Positions 1 through 9,039 of a stretch of 47,400 nucleotides of DNA are shown piece after piece. The translations under genes were made by a program, and so were the position numbers. This stretch comes from Candidatus Nitrosotenuis sp. (GTDB taxonomy: Archaea > Thermoproteota > Nitrososphaeria > Nitrososphaerales > Nitrosopumilaceae), in assembly GCA_004322465.1 (NCBI GenBank), contig SCVO01000054.1, positions 1-47,400 of the forward strand. The letters run 5' to 3'. Position 1 is the stretch's first letter; every line of letters starts with the position of its first letter. The notes below the pieces were generated by a model that was not told the origin of the DNA, searched no databases, and saw only the letters and a list, made by a program, of their open reading frames with translations.

Positions 1-8
1 TAATATTT

Positions 9-31
9 TGGTAATTACCAGTAAACTGGTA
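9..31. promoter_or_regulatory. Three-half-site TGGTA/TACCA dyad
   Basis: The sequence carries TGGTA at 9-13, TACCA at 16-20 and TGGTA at 27-31. The first pair forms the perfect 12-bp palindrome TGGTAATTACCA, and a second overlapping dyad (ATTACCAGT, AA, ACTGGTAAT at 14-33) has 9-bp arms with only two bases between them. That loop is too short for a good terminator hairpin, so a protein operator is more likely. It lies just downstream of the riboflavin synthase gene; the gene it would serve is to the left of the window. The same arrangement recurs at 27443-27464. Confidence 0.45.
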
Positions 32-42
32 ATAATTTATTC

Positions 43-627
43 CTACTTTAGAATATATTTCCCAAGAATGTCGGTTTCAATATTAACCTTGTCGCCAATT
101 TTTCTTGTATGAAAGTTTGTTACATCAACCGTATGAGGTATCAAGCAAACTGATGCAAGATTCTTTTGTACATCAACTACTGTCAGGCTTATCCCATCAA
201 TCGCAATTGATCCTTTTTGAACAACGAATTTTGTCAGGTTTTTTGGTATCTTAAACCATATTTTGATTTCTTTGGGTTTTGTTTCAATTTTGTTAATTAT
301 ACCTACACCATCCACATGACCAAGAACAAAATGCCCTTCCATTCTATCCCCAACTTTTAGGCTTCGTTCAATATTGATGATTCCGCCTTCTTTTAGATTT
401 CCAAGATCAGTTTTTTTTGTGGTTTCCTCTATCATCTCAAAATTACATTTTGAGTTTGAAATTCCTGTAACTGTAAGACAAACTCCGTTTAATGCAACAC
501 TCTGACCTATTTTGAGTCCCCTTGCATGCTTACCTAGATCAACTGTCATTTTGACAGCGCTCCTGTTGCTGGTCTTTTTCTCTATCTTGATTACTTTGCC
601 AACACCTTCAATGATTCCTGTAAACAA
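43..627 (-). CDS. ribE: Riboflavin synthase, bacterial alpha-subunit type
   Basis: Predicted to dismutate two 6,7-dimethyl-8-ribityllumazine molecules to riboflavin and the pyrimidinedione, the last step of vitamin B2 synthesis, in the cytoplasm. The 194-residue protein shows the family N-terminus MFTGIIEG and two lumazine-binding halves: about 1-95 (with SVALNGVCLTV) and 96-194 (HFVLGHVDGVG, then SIAIDGISLTVV). Length matches the bacterial family (about 200). The start is a TTG codon, supported because the family begins exactly there. Many archaea use the unrelated MJ1184-type synthase instead, so this is the bacterial form in an archaeon. It appears monocistronic, divergent from the nitroreductase. 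Confidence 0.9.
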   Translation of the reverse strand: MFTGIIEGVGKVIKIEKKTSNRSAVKMTVDLGKHARGLKIGQSVALNGVCLTVTGISNSKCNFEMIEETTKKTDLGNLKEGGIINIERSLKVGDRMEGHFVLGHVDGVGIINKIETKPKEIKIWFKIPKNLTKFVVQKGSIAIDGISLTVVDVQKNLASVCLIPHTVDVTNFHTRKIGDKVNIETDILGKYILK

Positions 628-678
628 CTGTTGTTATGGTACGCCGTGGTTATAAAATGATTTTTGCTTGGACTAATA

Positions 679-686
679 CTTAAAAG
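679..686 (+). promoter_or_regulatory. TATA-like box of the nitroreductase gene
   Basis: The element CTTAAAAG lies about 25 bases upstream of the GTG at 708, the spacing of an archaeal TATA box to a transcription start. This suggests a leaderless transcript starting at that GTG rather than at the TTG at 699. Confidence 0.45.
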
Positions 687-707
687 CTAGATCAAAAATT
701 GGATCCT

Positions 708-1310
708 GTGGATACGTTCGATGCAATCGAAAAGCGACGTGCCATAAAATATTTTGATCCTCAGTATCAAATGACACCTGAAGAAATTAACAAGGTTCTC
801 TCACTTGCAATATTGTCCCCAACCTCATATAATATTCAAAACTGGAGGTTTGTCCATGTTGTTGATAAAGAATTGCGAAGAAATATTCGTGCGGCATCGT
901 GGAATCAAGCTCAGGTAACGGATGCATCAATGCTTCTTATTTTGTGTGCGGATCTAAAGGCATGGGAAAAAAATCCCGCTAGATACTGGAAAAATGCTCC
1001 AAAGGAGGTTCAAGACTATATCATACCGGCAATTCTCAAGTCATATAGAGGCCAGGACCAGTTTATGCGTGATGAGGCAATACGTTCGTGTAGTATTGCC
1101 GCACAAACCATAATGCTCACAGTAAAATCTATGGGTTATGATTCCTGTCCGATGATTGGCTTTGATCCAAAGGAGGTTGGAAATCTTATCAATTTGCCAA
1201 AAGATCACATGATCTGCATGATGCTAACAATTGGAAAAGCAGTAAAAGAAGCCCAACCACGAGGGGGACAGCTTCCTCTAAGCGACGTTGTAATTACGGA
1301 TCATTTCTAA
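708..1310 (+). CDS. Nitroreductase family FMN oxidoreductase
   Basis: Predicted soluble flavoprotein using NAD(P)H to reduce an unknown substrate. The N-terminal pattern DAIEKRRAIKYFDP and the following ILSPTSYNIQNWRFVHV are the FMN-binding signature of the nitroreductase fold, and the C-terminal IGFDPKEVGNLINLP with the following strand completes it. About 200 residues is the usual family length. The ORF track opens at a TTG at 699; the GTG at 708 is preferred because a TATA-like box sits about 25 bases upstream and the resulting protein starts MDTFDAIEKRR, as relatives do. Physiological substrate cannot be read from the sequence. Confidence 0.85.
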   Translation: MDTFDAIEKRRAIKYFDPQYQMTPEEINKVLSLAILSPTSYNIQNWRFVHVVDKELRRNIRAASWNQAQVTDASMLLILCADLKAWEKNPARYWKNAPKEVQDYIIPAILKSYRGQDQFMRDEAIRSCSIAAQTIMLTVKSMGYDSCPMIGFDPKEVGNLINLPKDHMICMMLTIGKAVKEAQPRGGQLPLSDVVITDHF

Positions 1311-1367
1311 CTGTAAAAGATAACAAGGTTACTTGACATTTAATAGTAGAATTAAGAGCAATTCGTC

Positions 1368-1631
1368 ATGGAATTGTCGGATGCCGTAATCACAATTGTT
1401 CACTTAGCTGTTGGCTTTATCCTGGTGTTTTATGCAGCCAAGGCTTACAAAAAGACAAAATATCCTCCGATGCTTCTTTTGGTAGCTGGATTTACCGTTC
1501 TCGTTTTAGGGGAAACTGTAGTTGAAGATGCACTTTATTTTATTGGTAGTAAATTCATTCAAGAGACAATTGCAGAATCTTTTGAGATTATCGGATTTAT
1601 CATACTGATTCTAGCGGTTAAAAAAAGTTGA
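1368..1631 (+). CDS. Small membrane protein, DUF7521-like
   Basis: An 87-residue protein of almost wholly hydrophobic character with three probable transmembrane helices (about 7-25, 34-52 and 66-84) and a short polar KAYKKTKYPP loop. It resembles small archaeal membrane proteins encoded next to winged-helix regulators (DUF7521 type), and indeed the regulator gene begins one base after its stop. A TATA-like CATTTAATAG lies about 25 bases before the ATG. Function is unknown; the pairing suggests a sensor or partner of the regulator, which is inference. Confidence 0.65.
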   Translation: MELSDAVITIVHLAVGFILVFYAAKAYKKTKYPPMLLLVAGFTVLVLGETVVEDALYFIGSKFIQETIAESFEIIGFIILILAVKKS

Positions 1632-1632
1632 A

Positions 1633-1971
1633 ATGGAAACTGATGATGATATTACCGCAGTACTTGCAGACAGATACACGCGAGAGATTCTGACGATTCT
1701 TACAAATGAGGAACTATCCTCTCAGCAAATTGCATCAAAACTCGACATGCCTACATCCACGGCATATAGAAAAATAAAAAATTTGGAAGAGTTGAATCTT
1801 ATCAAAAAAACAAAAGTGATAAGAACAGTTGAAGGGTTAGGTGAAAGCTACTACAAAAGTTTGGTCTCTGAAATCAACGTGAATTTCAAAGACGGCAAGA
1901 TGACATATTCAATTGTGCGAATAAAGATGGATGATAAGATAGTTAGATTGTGGCAAAAATTCAAAGACTGA
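1633..1971 (+). CDS. Winged helix-turn-helix transcriptional regulator
   Basis: A 112-residue cytoplasmic DNA-binding protein. Residues about 8-75 form an ArsR-like winged helix: DRYTREILTIL, then LSSQQIASKLDMPTSTAYRKIKNLEELNLI as the recognition helix segment, followed by a wing. The C-terminal 35 residues look like a small beta extension. No cysteine pair typical of metal-sensing ArsR proteins is present, so the signal is unknown. It starts one base after the small membrane protein stop, so the two are almost certainly co-transcribed; the preceding protein may be its partner. Confidence 0.8.
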   Translation: METDDDITAVLADRYTREILTILTNEELSSQQIASKLDMPTSTAYRKIKNLEELNLIKKTKVIRTVEGLGESYYKSLVSEINVNFKDGKMTYSIVRIKMDDKIVRLWQKFKD

Positions 1972-2033
1972 TTCCGTTCCCATTGATAGGAACGGTCGGT
2001 ACCAAATTAAATATCAAATGGTATATTCGGCTC

Positions 2034-2546
2034 ATGGAAAAAAAATCAGCACATGTAGCAGCTTATGTCCTTGCCGCACTCATGCTATCTACAGGTATAC
2101 TGTACCTAACATTAGCATACGGTGAAAACATGGATCATCAGGCAGAGGCACAAGCTAGTACTAACGATATAGAGCCAGGCGAGGCTAGTGAAGCAGGTGA
2201 GCAAAAGACAAAAAACACATCTGAATCTCAAGGCTTTGGAGATATGGGAGAAGTTGTCTTTTTCTCAATTATTGGTGCGTCATACGTCCCAATTGGCTTG
2301 TGGATGCTAAAGAAGAAGGCAATTAGCAAAAAGCCCTATGTCGTTGCTTTGATTGGATCTGTTGCATTAATTGCATTCTATGTCGCAACTAGAACCATCA
2401 ATATACCAATGATAGGCATTCAAGATGATATTGGCACGCCAGACCTTACAGCAAAAGTATTGCAAGGCGCAATAGTTGCGGTTTCTGCATATATGCTAGC
2501 TACAATAGCAAGATTCAGAAAAACAGAAAAGAGCTTGTCTAAATAG
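2034..2546 (+). CDS. Hypothetical membrane protein
   Basis: About 170 residues with four likely transmembrane segments: one near the N-terminus (HVAAYVLAALMLSTGILYLTLAY), then an acidic Glu- and Ala-rich extracellular stretch, then three more helices (VVFFSIIGASYVPIGLWML, PYVVALIGSVALIAFYVA and the C-terminal AVVSAYMLATIARF). The ORF track opens at 1950 inside the regulator gene; the ATG at 2034 (MEKKSAHVAAY) is preferred because it removes the overlap and puts the first helix close to the N-terminus. I do not recognise the family. It follows the regulator and small membrane protein and may belong to the same transcription unit. Confidence 0.6.
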   Translation: MEKKSAHVAAYVLAALMLSTGILYLTLAYGENMDHQAEAQASTNDIEPGEASEAGEQKTKNTSESQGFGDMGEVVFFSIIGASYVPIGLWMLKKKAISKKPYVVALIGSVALIAFYVATRTINIPMIGIQDDIGTPDLTAKVLQGAIVAVSAYMLATIARFRKTEKSLSK

Positions 2547-2639
2547 GATAATTTTTGAACGCCATTTAGCACCTTATTTTTCTTAAAATTTTTACACAGG
2601 GAGAGCAATTCATGATCGTTGGTATCAAGTACACAGATA

Positions 2640-3503
2640 ATGGAAAAAGTTCTCTTTGGATTTGCAAAACAATGGATTGCAGGAAATACCATTGATGATG
2701 CATTATCTGCAGCACAGTCATCATACAAAAATGGCATGGGAGTAATAATCAACAGATTAGGCGAATATCATACATCAAAGCAGATTATTGAGAAAACCAT
2801 TGATGAGTACAAGATAGTAATGTCTTCGTTTAGGAAATGGAATGTAAATGGAGGCATATCTGTCAAGCCAACACAGATTGGTCTTTCACGAAATATGAAA
2901 GAATGTATTCAGAACTTTGAGATTCTAATCAAAAGTGCAATATCATCACAGACATTTGTCTGGATTGACATGGAGTCGTCAGATCACACAGATGAGACAA
3001 TAGAAATCTATCAAAACTTATTTTCAAGATATGAAAGGCTCGGAGTTGCACTGCAGGCAAATCTCATGCGAACGGAAGATGACCTCGTTGATTTGATGAC
3101 GATTGGAGCCAAAATACGGCTAGTAAAGGGGGCATATCGGGAAAACCCAAAGGTTGCATACAAATCAAAAGACAAAATTGACCAGAACTATCTAAAATTG
3201 ATGGGGCTACTTTTTAGAAAAGCGAATGAGTTTGGCATAGCTACGCACGATTCAGTCATGATAGAAAATGCCAAAAAGTTATCAAGAAAGTACGAACGGA
3301 GGTTTGAGTTTCAAATGCTGCGTGGAATAAGGGACGATCTGAAACCCAAGCTTGTGAATATGGGATTCAATGTTTCCGAATATGTTCCCTACGGAACAAA
3401 CTGGCTTCCGTATTCCATTCGTAGATTAAAAGAAAGAAAAAGAAACATACTGCTGCTAGGCAGTGCCTTCATAGAATTGCACAAACCTCAAAAAAATTTT
3501 TGA
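2640..3503 (+). CDS. Proline dehydrogenase
   Basis: Predicted FAD enzyme oxidising L-proline to pyrroline-5-carboxylate, the first step of proline catabolism. Hallmarks of the PRODH beta-alpha barrel are present in order: a VWIDMESSD strand, RLVKGAYRE (flavin and substrate site), THDSVMIENA, EFQMLRGI, and the C-terminal YVPYGTNWLPYSIRRLKER, where the tyrosine and arginines bind the proline carboxylate. Length of 287 residues fits monofunctional PRODH. The ORF track begins at a TTG at 2619; the ATG at 2640 (MEKVLFGFAKQWIAG) is the more natural start. No P5C dehydrogenase gene is adjacent. Confidence 0.88.
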   Translation: MEKVLFGFAKQWIAGNTIDDALSAAQSSYKNGMGVIINRLGEYHTSKQIIEKTIDEYKIVMSSFRKWNVNGGISVKPTQIGLSRNMKECIQNFEILIKSAISSQTFVWIDMESSDHTDETIEIYQNLFSRYERLGVALQANLMRTEDDLVDLMTIGAKIRLVKGAYRENPKVAYKSKDKIDQNYLKLMGLLFRKANEFGIATHDSVMIENAKKLSRKYERRFEFQMLRGIRDDLKPKLVNMGFNVSEYVPYGTNWLPYSIRRLKERKRNILLLGSAFIELHKPQKNF

Positions 3504-3584
3504 ATATGTGACGTTTACTTGGAAACATGACTTCGTAGGAATCCTACTTGAACATTAAATACAAAAAATTCGTAGTTGTCATTA

Positions 3585-4697
3585 ATGACAACGACCGGAA
3601 TCATATTGATTCTACTCGTATCTTCACTTGTAATTCCCCTTGAATACTCACATGCTGATACCACACCACTTTCACCAACAAACCTCAAAGCACAAGCAAT
3701 TTCAAGTTCTCAGCTTAGTTTAACATGGAATGCCCCGGTAAACGCGACACAGAGCAATGTGAATGGCTACAAAATAGAAACAGATGTGGGATGTATTGGC
3801 TTCTTTACTGTTCTAGTTGCAAACACAACTGCTACTTCTTACTCAAACAATAATTTGGTTAGCGGACTATGTTATGGATATAGAGTATTCGCATTAAATT
3901 CTGCAGGTACAAGCTCTTCATCAAATGTTTCTTCTGCAACAACATTCTCAATTCCAAGTGCGCCTACTGGATTGATTGTGACTCCGGTTTCCAGTTCGGC
4001 ATTAAAACTAAGTTGGAATGTACCGGCTGATAACGGCGGTACCCAAATCACAGGCTATCAAATTCAAAGAAATGGAACAGTAATTGTTACAAACACTGGA
4101 AATAATAGGACCAGTTTTACTGACAACAATTTACTAGCATTGCACCAACAAACATACCGTATTGCTGCTTGGAATATCGTTGGTTTGAGTATATTTTCAA
4201 ACAACGCAACCGCAAAGACAGAAAATCAGACAGGCAACGGATCACCAACAGATACCGGAAATCTGGGACATGCGATATCCGACTTTGTACATAAGCGAAA
4301 TGAATTGCTCAAAAAACAACGTGATGAGGTACTAAAAGTAATGAAAGACTGCACTGAGAAGATGAGAAACACGAATTCGACCCAAAGAAAGCAGATACAA
4401 GAAGATTGCAAAATTCAGCTAAACGCAATTAAGGAAAAATACAAAGATTCGATAAAACAATTCAAAAATGAATTCAAAAACTTCAGGGAAACTGCAAAAT
4501 CGACGCTAAATGAAGCGAAAAAAGACAAGGCAGCAGACAAAAACGACATAAAGGAATTCAAGAAGGATGTAAAAAGTTTTGAAAAAGATGGGAAGAAGCA
4601 GGAAAAAGAATTCAAGAAGGAGTTAAAAAGCGCCAACAAGAACCTGAAGAAAGAAAACAAAAATCAGAAAGGAAAAAATCACGATAACGAAGATTGA
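3585..4697 (+). CDS. Secreted protein with two fibronectin type III domains
   Basis: A 370-residue exported protein. The N-terminus is a signal peptide (hydrophobic IILILLVSSLVIPL, then SHA|D). Two fibronectin-III repeats follow, roughly 30-120 (SPTNLKAQAISSSQLSLTWN) and 125-215 (PSAPTGLIVTPVSSSALKLSWN). The last 140 residues are an extreme Lys/Glu/Asn-rich charged helix, probably a coiled coil, with no membrane anchor. The ATG at 3585 is chosen over the TTG at 3576 because an ATTAAATAC TATA-like box lies about 25 bases upstream. Probably a cell-surface adhesion or S-layer-associated protein; the exact role is unknown. Confidence 0.8.
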   Translation: MTTTGIILILLVSSLVIPLEYSHADTTPLSPTNLKAQAISSSQLSLTWNAPVNATQSNVNGYKIETDVGCIGFFTVLVANTTATSYSNNNLVSGLCYGYRVFALNSAGTSSSSNVSSATTFSIPSAPTGLIVTPVSSSALKLSWNVPADNGGTQITGYQIQRNGTVIVTNTGNNRTSFTDNNLLALHQQTYRIAAWNIVGLSIFSNNATAKTENQTGNGSPTDTGNLGHAISDFVHKRNELLKKQRDEVLKVMKDCTEKMRNTNSTQRKQIQEDCKIQLNAIKEKYKDSIKQFKNEFKNFRETAKSTLNEAKKDKAADKNDIKEFKKDVKSFEKDGKKQEKEFKKELKSANKNLKKENKNQKGKNHDNED

Positions 4698-4721
4698 TCT
4701 TTATATTGACAGATTTTTAAA

Positions 4722-6839
4722 TTATTTTCTCATTAGCCTTGCAATCAGAGTATTTTTGATTGGAATCTCTTGATTGGCACGTATCTTGTCTCCCGTATCT
4801 CCATCTAACTTGAATTTTGAAATTGTTTGTATAAGCTGTTCTGCAAGTTCTGCCATTTGTGTTGCGGCTGTCGATATTTCTTGAGTTTGGGCAGTTTGTT
4901 GTTCTACTGCAGCAGAAGCTTCCTCTGTTGCAGCGGCATTTTCTTCTGAAACTGCAGAAATTTCTGTTGCATCCTCCGAAACTGCCTTTATATTTACAAG
5001 CTGAGCTTGTACAGATTCCGATAATATTTTGACGCTCTTTGATACGTTCTTGATGTTTACTGCAATATCATCAAGCGACTTTAATGAAGAATCAATAACT
5101 AATTTTCCTTGATTGACTTCGTTTGAGCTTGTTTCAATGTCACCTACCACGATTTGGGCATTTTCCTGAATTTCCTTTAGTTTTTTATCGATTTCTTCCG
5201 ACGATCTGGCAGAGTTTTCTGCAAGACGCCTAACTTCATCTGCAACTACGGCGAATCCGCGTCCTGCCTCCCCTGCACGCGCAGCCTCGATTGCAGCATT
5301 TAGTGCCAAAAGATTTGTTTGGTCAGCAATTTGCCTAATCACGTCAAGAACTGCGGTAATCTCGTTTGTCTTTTCAGCCAGCTCTCTGACTTTTTGTGCA
5401 GACTCATTCGTAACCTGAATTATTTTGTTCATGCGCTCCCCCGCCTCTTTTGCAGATATGGCGCCCTTTTCTGATATGCTTCCGACATCATCAGTGATTT
5501 CTAATGATTCCTGTGCGTTTTGAGAGAGATCACTGATTGTGTTTGCCAGTTGGTCAACGGATTGCTTTGATTTTTCAATGCGTTGCGCTTGTGATTGGGA
5601 TCCTCTTGATATCTGATCTACTGTGGTTGCGATTTGTTGCACTGCCGAATTTAATTCCTGACCAGACGCAGACATCTGTTGAGCGTTTGAGGATACTGAT
5701 TCGGATGCACCTTGTACTTCGCTTATGACTTTTCTTAGGTTTTCAACCATTTGTTTTTCCGAGTTTATGAGAACTCCAATTTCATCTTTTGATTTTGATT
5801 CTTGTACTATTACGGACAGATTGCCTTCACTTATTTTTTTGGCAATAGTTGCAGCAGATCGTATTGGTTTAGAAATGGATCTTGACATAAAGAATGCAAA
5901 TGTCCCGACCACTGCAGCTATGATACTGCCGGTGATAATGTACATGTTTTGTAAAGCAATCACTGGCGCAACAATTTCCGCAACGTCAAATTCTGCAATG
6001 ACTACAAATCCAAGATCTGGCTCACATTTTGATGCACCAAAAATTGGAACACCCCTATAATCAGGATAAATTGATGCCGAAATGCCTTTCCCATTTTCAA
6101 CACATTCCTTTACCGGAAGCGTGTCTGCCTTTTGATGAAATTCATACCCCTCATTGAATCTGGACGGGCTGATCATAACTCTATCAAAGCTAACAAGATA
6201 TGTTTCCCCCGTTTCGCCCAAGCCTTCTCTGTCCAATAAGACTTTGTCAAGGGCAGGAACTCCAGTCTGCGCAATCAGCATTCCAAGTTTTGCATTTGTT
6301 TGAGGGTCATAAATCGGGACTGCGGTCATGGCTACTCTTTTTCCATCATCCATAACATATTCACGATATGATTTTTCCAGACCTTTTTGGAAGATCTTCG
6401 CATTAGAGTAATCCATGCCTAGCAAGGAGTTATCCTGAGCATAGAGAACGTTGCCATCCATGGATACAATTTTAAAATTTTGATAGCCATTTTCTCCTCC
6501 GGTTGATTCCTGTATGCTATTAAGAATTTGTTCCAGATGTGACTCGTTTGAAACTTGTTTACTTGGTCCATCTTTTTCAGAGATTTGTTTTAACTGATTG
6601 ATTATTTCTGGGGTTTGTGCTGCTTGTTCCAATTGTTGAATTCTAAAGTCGTTTAGCTGTTCAATTGATGTTGCTCTATCATTGGCTAACGTTAGTAGTT
6701 GGCTGTATGCTCTTTCTTGTAGCGAGTTTTGCGAAGCATTAAAGCTTATTATCGATATTGCAGCCATCGGAACCATAGCAACGACAAGAAATAGACAGAT
6801 TAATTTCGAATTAAGTGATCTAGCCAGTATGTTTTGCAA
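4722..6839 (-). CDS. Methyl-accepting chemotaxis protein (transmembrane chemoreceptor)
   Basis: A 705-residue receptor feeding the CheA/CheW system encoded 30 kb away. It has a first transmembrane helix (about 12-32), an extracellular Cache-type sensor of about 260 residues (with a [16 protein letters not shown] segment typical of dCache), a second helix (about 295-317), a HAMP domain, and a long cytoplasmic helical hairpin. The hairpin tip [19 protein letters not shown] is the conserved CheA/CheW contact, and Glu/Gln/Ala-rich flanks are likely CheR/CheB/CheD modification sites. The start is a TTG codon. The ligand is unknown. It is the only receptor in this window. Confidence 0.95.
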   Translation of the reverse strand: MQNILARSLNSKLICLFLVVAMVPMAAISIISFNASQNSLQERAYSQLLTLANDRATSIEQLNDFRIQQLEQAAQTPEIINQLKQISEKDGPSKQVSNESHLEQILNSIQESTGGENGYQNFKIVSMDGNVLYAQDNSLLGMDYSNAKIFQKGLEKSYREYVMDDGKRVAMTAVPIYDPQTNAKLGMLIAQTGVPALDKVLLDREGLGETGETYLVSFDRVMISPSRFNEGYEFHQKADTLPVKECVENGKGISASIYPDYRGVPIFGASKCEPDLGFVVIAEFDVAEIVAPVIALQNMYIITGSIIAAVVGTFAFFMSRSISKPIRSAATIAKKISEGNLSVIVQESKSKDEIGVLINSEKQMVENLRKVISEVQGASESVSSNAQQMSASGQELNSAVQQIATTVDQISRGSQSQAQRIEKSKQSVDQLANTISDLSQNAQESLEITDDVGSISEKGAISAKEAGERMNKIIQVTNESAQKVRELAEKTNEITAVLDVIRQIADQTNLLALNAAIEAARAGEAGRGFAVVADEVRRLAENSARSSEEIDKKLKEIQENAQIVVGDIETSSNEVNQGKLVIDSSLKSLDDIAVNIKNVSKSVKILSESVQAQLVNIKAVSEDATEISAVSEENAAATEEASAAVEQQTAQTQEISTAATQMAELAEQLIQTISKFKLDGDTGDKIRANQEIPIKNTLIARLMRK

Positions 6840-7056
6840 TAATACTTGAGTTTAATTGGTGGATTTAGGTCGATGTTTGTTTAATTTGATCATCTCATAT
6901 CATCATACCAAATTAGATATTTTTGTATTACATTGTCAAGATCTATTGATTCGATATTATTTGTGTAAATGTCAAAGCCATGCAGATGTATACAAAAAAT
7001 GAGTTTATTGACTAGGATTCACATCAAGATACCCGGACAGAGTTTACAATTTGGAA
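6840..7056. other. Intergenic region upstream of the MCP gene
   Basis: This 217-base AT-rich gap contains no ORF that I can support. It holds a TGTTTG at 6874-6879 followed seven bases later by TGATCA, a weak relative of the dyad seen upstream of the che genes, and it must contain the MCP promoter. Confidence 0.35.
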
Positions 7057-7914
7057 TTAGTTTTTGGCTAAATCAAGCAAGGCCTTTGCGCGCTTGTAGT
7101 GAACTTCGTCAATCATCTTGCCATCAACTACGGTAGCCCCCCTTCCTTTCTTTGTTGATTCCAGATATACGTCACATACTTTGCGGGCCCACTCAATTTC
7201 TGACTTGTTTGGCATAAATGCCTCATGAGTGATCGGTATTTGATCAGGATGTATGATGCTTTTTCCAGCATATCCAAGATTTTTTCCAATTATGCAGTCT
7301 CCTTTGAGCCCGTTCTCATCCTTTAGATCCTGCCATATTGCGTCAATCGCGTGGATTCCTGCTGCCTTTGCATCAAGCGGAACTTTGGCTCGCGCATATT
7401 TTGCGCCTTCCGATTGTTTTGTGTATTCTATTCCCATGTCATTTAGCAGATCAAACACGCCAAAGACCAAGGCAGAGATCCTTTTGCTACATGATGCAAT
7501 ATCATATGCATTTACAACCCCCTGTGCGGACTCTATCGATGGAATAAGGGAAACGGAACCCAGTTTGCGCTTTTTTTCAAGACTTTTGATGATTTTTTCA
7601 ATTTTTAGTAGTTCTTTCGAATTGTTTACTTTGGGTATTACGATTCCATCAATTCCTTTTTGTATGATTTGTTCAAGATCATCTGGGATTTTTCCAGAAG
7701 CCGGAGAATTTGTCCTGACATAGATATCCGGCGCATATTGTGAGCGTGACTTTAGTGCATCTTTTATTAAATTACGGGCGTTTACTTTTTCAGAATCCGG
7801 AATAGAATCCTCAAGATCAAAGCAGACAATATCTGCTTGAATGGTTTTTGCCTTTTCTAAAAAACGCAGGTTGTTCCCCGGGACAAATAAAAGGCTGCGA
7901 AAAAGCCTTGTCAT
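7057..7914 (-). CDS. HpcH/HpaI aldolase / CitE-like acyl-CoA lyase
   Basis: Predicted Mg-dependent lyase or thioesterase acting on a hydroxyacyl-CoA such as malyl-CoA or citramalyl-CoA. CitE family signatures are visible: RSLLFVPGN at the N-terminus (CoA phosphate contact), ADIVCFDLEDSIP (strand with metal-linked Asp/Glu), a VIPKVN strand, SLIPSIESAQGVVNA with the metal-binding Glu, and LVFGVFDLLNDMG. Length of 285 residues is normal. The gene starts five bases after the MDR dehydrogenase stop, forming a two-gene operon, so the two may act on consecutive CoA-thioester steps. The exact substrate cannot be read. Confidence 0.85.
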   Translation of the reverse strand: MTRLFRSLLFVPGNNLRFLEKAKTIQADIVCFDLEDSIPDSEKVNARNLIKDALKSRSQYAPDIYVRTNSPASGKIPDDLEQIIQKGIDGIVIPKVNNSKELLKIEKIIKSLEKKRKLGSVSLIPSIESAQGVVNAYDIASCSKRISALVFGVFDLLNDMGIEYTKQSEGAKYARAKVPLDAKAAGIHAIDAIWQDLKDENGLKGDCIIGKNLGYAGKSIIHPDQIPITHEAFMPNKSEIEWARKVCDVYLESTKKGRGATVVDGKMIDEVHYKRAKALLDLAKN

Positions 7915-7919
7915 AAAAT

Positions 7920-8996
7920 TTATGCTTCTGGTTTCATCAGGATTTTGCCAAAGAGGCCCTTACCTGTAAGCATCTTTGTGTGAGCCTCTGCAGCATTCTC
8001 AAATGAGTGTACAGAATCAATTACTGCTTTTATCTTTCCTTTGCCCATCCAGTAGAATCCATCCTCAAGCTCTGCTCTTGTACCTTGAGTTGAACCCAAG
8101 ATGTTTGTGCCTTTGAAAAAGACGTGCCTTAGATCGGTTTTTGCATCATAGCCAGTTGTTGCACCGCATGACACTATAGTTGCACCGTATTTGAGCAAAG
8201 TAAGCTGTTGATTCCAATGAGTCTGGCCAATGTGATCAAATGAGACGTCAATGCCAGGAACTCCGCCTGATGATTTTGCGATTTCTTTTGAAATCTTGAA
8301 TACTTCTTTACTCCAATCTTCTTTTCTGTGGTCTACTGCAAAATCTGCACCAAGATGCAAACATTTGTCAAGCTTATCACCGCTGGCAGTTGCAATTACT
8401 GTACAACCATAAAGCTTGGCAATTTGTATGCCAAACGAGCCGACTCCTGAACCTCCGCCCATGATTAGAACGGTTTGCCCTGGCTTTATCTTGGCTCTTC
8501 CAACTAGCATGTGCCACGATGTCAAAAGCGTCATTGAAGCAGCTGCTGCCTCGTCATAGCTTACTCCTTCTGGAATTTTTACAACGTTAACTTCTGGAAG
8601 ATGAGTTATTTCTGAAAAAGCTCCCCATAGTGGTCCCGTTTGGAATCCCCAAATGCTTCTCTTAGTACAGTCAAACTCGCGCCCATCAGTACAGGCCTTA
8701 CAAACTCTGCAAGACATGTTGGAGTGCGAAACAACTCTATCGCCAACCTTGATGTTTGCTACTTCTTCACCAACTGCGATTACCTCTCCGGATGCGTCTG
8801 AACCAGAAATGTGCGGTAACGGTACTGCAACTGGCTGTCCTCGCATTCCCCAGATATCATTATAATTTAGAGCGGCTGCCTTTACCTTAAAGACCACTTC
8901 ATTTGGTTTTGGTTTTGGGTCATCCACTTCTTTAACTTTAAGAATTTTCTTGTAATTATCATCCGGCGCATATTCATCATAAACTACGGCCTTCAT
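7920..8996 (-). CDS. Zinc-type MDR alcohol dehydrogenase / enoyl reductase
   Basis: A 358-residue medium-chain dehydrogenase/reductase. The nucleotide-binding motif GGGSGVGSFGIQIAK marks the Rossmann domain (about 180-320). The structural zinc loop is intact as CRVCKACTDGREFDC. The catalytic-zinc positions look altered: the usual GHE motif reads SGSDASG and the first catalytic cysteine position lies in NYNDIWGMRG. This resembles MDR enoyl-CoA or acryloyl-CoA reductases more than zinc alcohol dehydrogenases. A role in the 3-hydroxypropionate/4-hydroxybutyrate CO2-fixation cycle is possible but is inference. Operonic with the CitE-like gene. Confidence 0.85.
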   Translation of the reverse strand: MKAVVYDEYAPDDNYKKILKVKEVDDPKPKPNEVVFKVKAAALNYNDIWGMRGQPVAVPLPHISGSDASGEVIAVGEEVANIKVGDRVVSHSNMSCRVCKACTDGREFDCTKRSIWGFQTGPLWGAFSEITHLPEVNVVKIPEGVSYDEAAAASMTLLTSWHMLVGRAKIKPGQTVLIMGGGSGVGSFGIQIAKLYGCTVIATASGDKLDKCLHLGADFAVDHRKEDWSKEVFKISKEIAKSSGGVPGIDVSFDHIGQTHWNQQLTLLKYGATIVSCGATTGYDAKTDLRHVFFKGTNILGSTQGTRAELEDGFYWMGKGKIKAVIDSVHSFENAAEAHTKMLTGKGLFGKILMKPEA

Positions 8997-9039
8997 GATT
9001 TGAGTCCTTTGTATCCCCTAATTATATTTTGTTTGGAAT

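Noticed and set aside
14-33. Dyad as a transcription terminator of ribE
   Set aside because: The two-base loop cannot form a proper hairpin and no T-tract follows directly; an operator reading fits better with the second copy at 27443.
2420-2752. 110-residue minus-strand ORF across the PRODH start
   Set aside because: It overlaps two supported plus-strand genes and has no family features.
6874-6892. Chemotaxis dyad before the MCP gene
   Set aside because: Only the first half (TGTTTG) matches; the second half TGATCA shares just two of six bases with the consensus, so not listed as a site.
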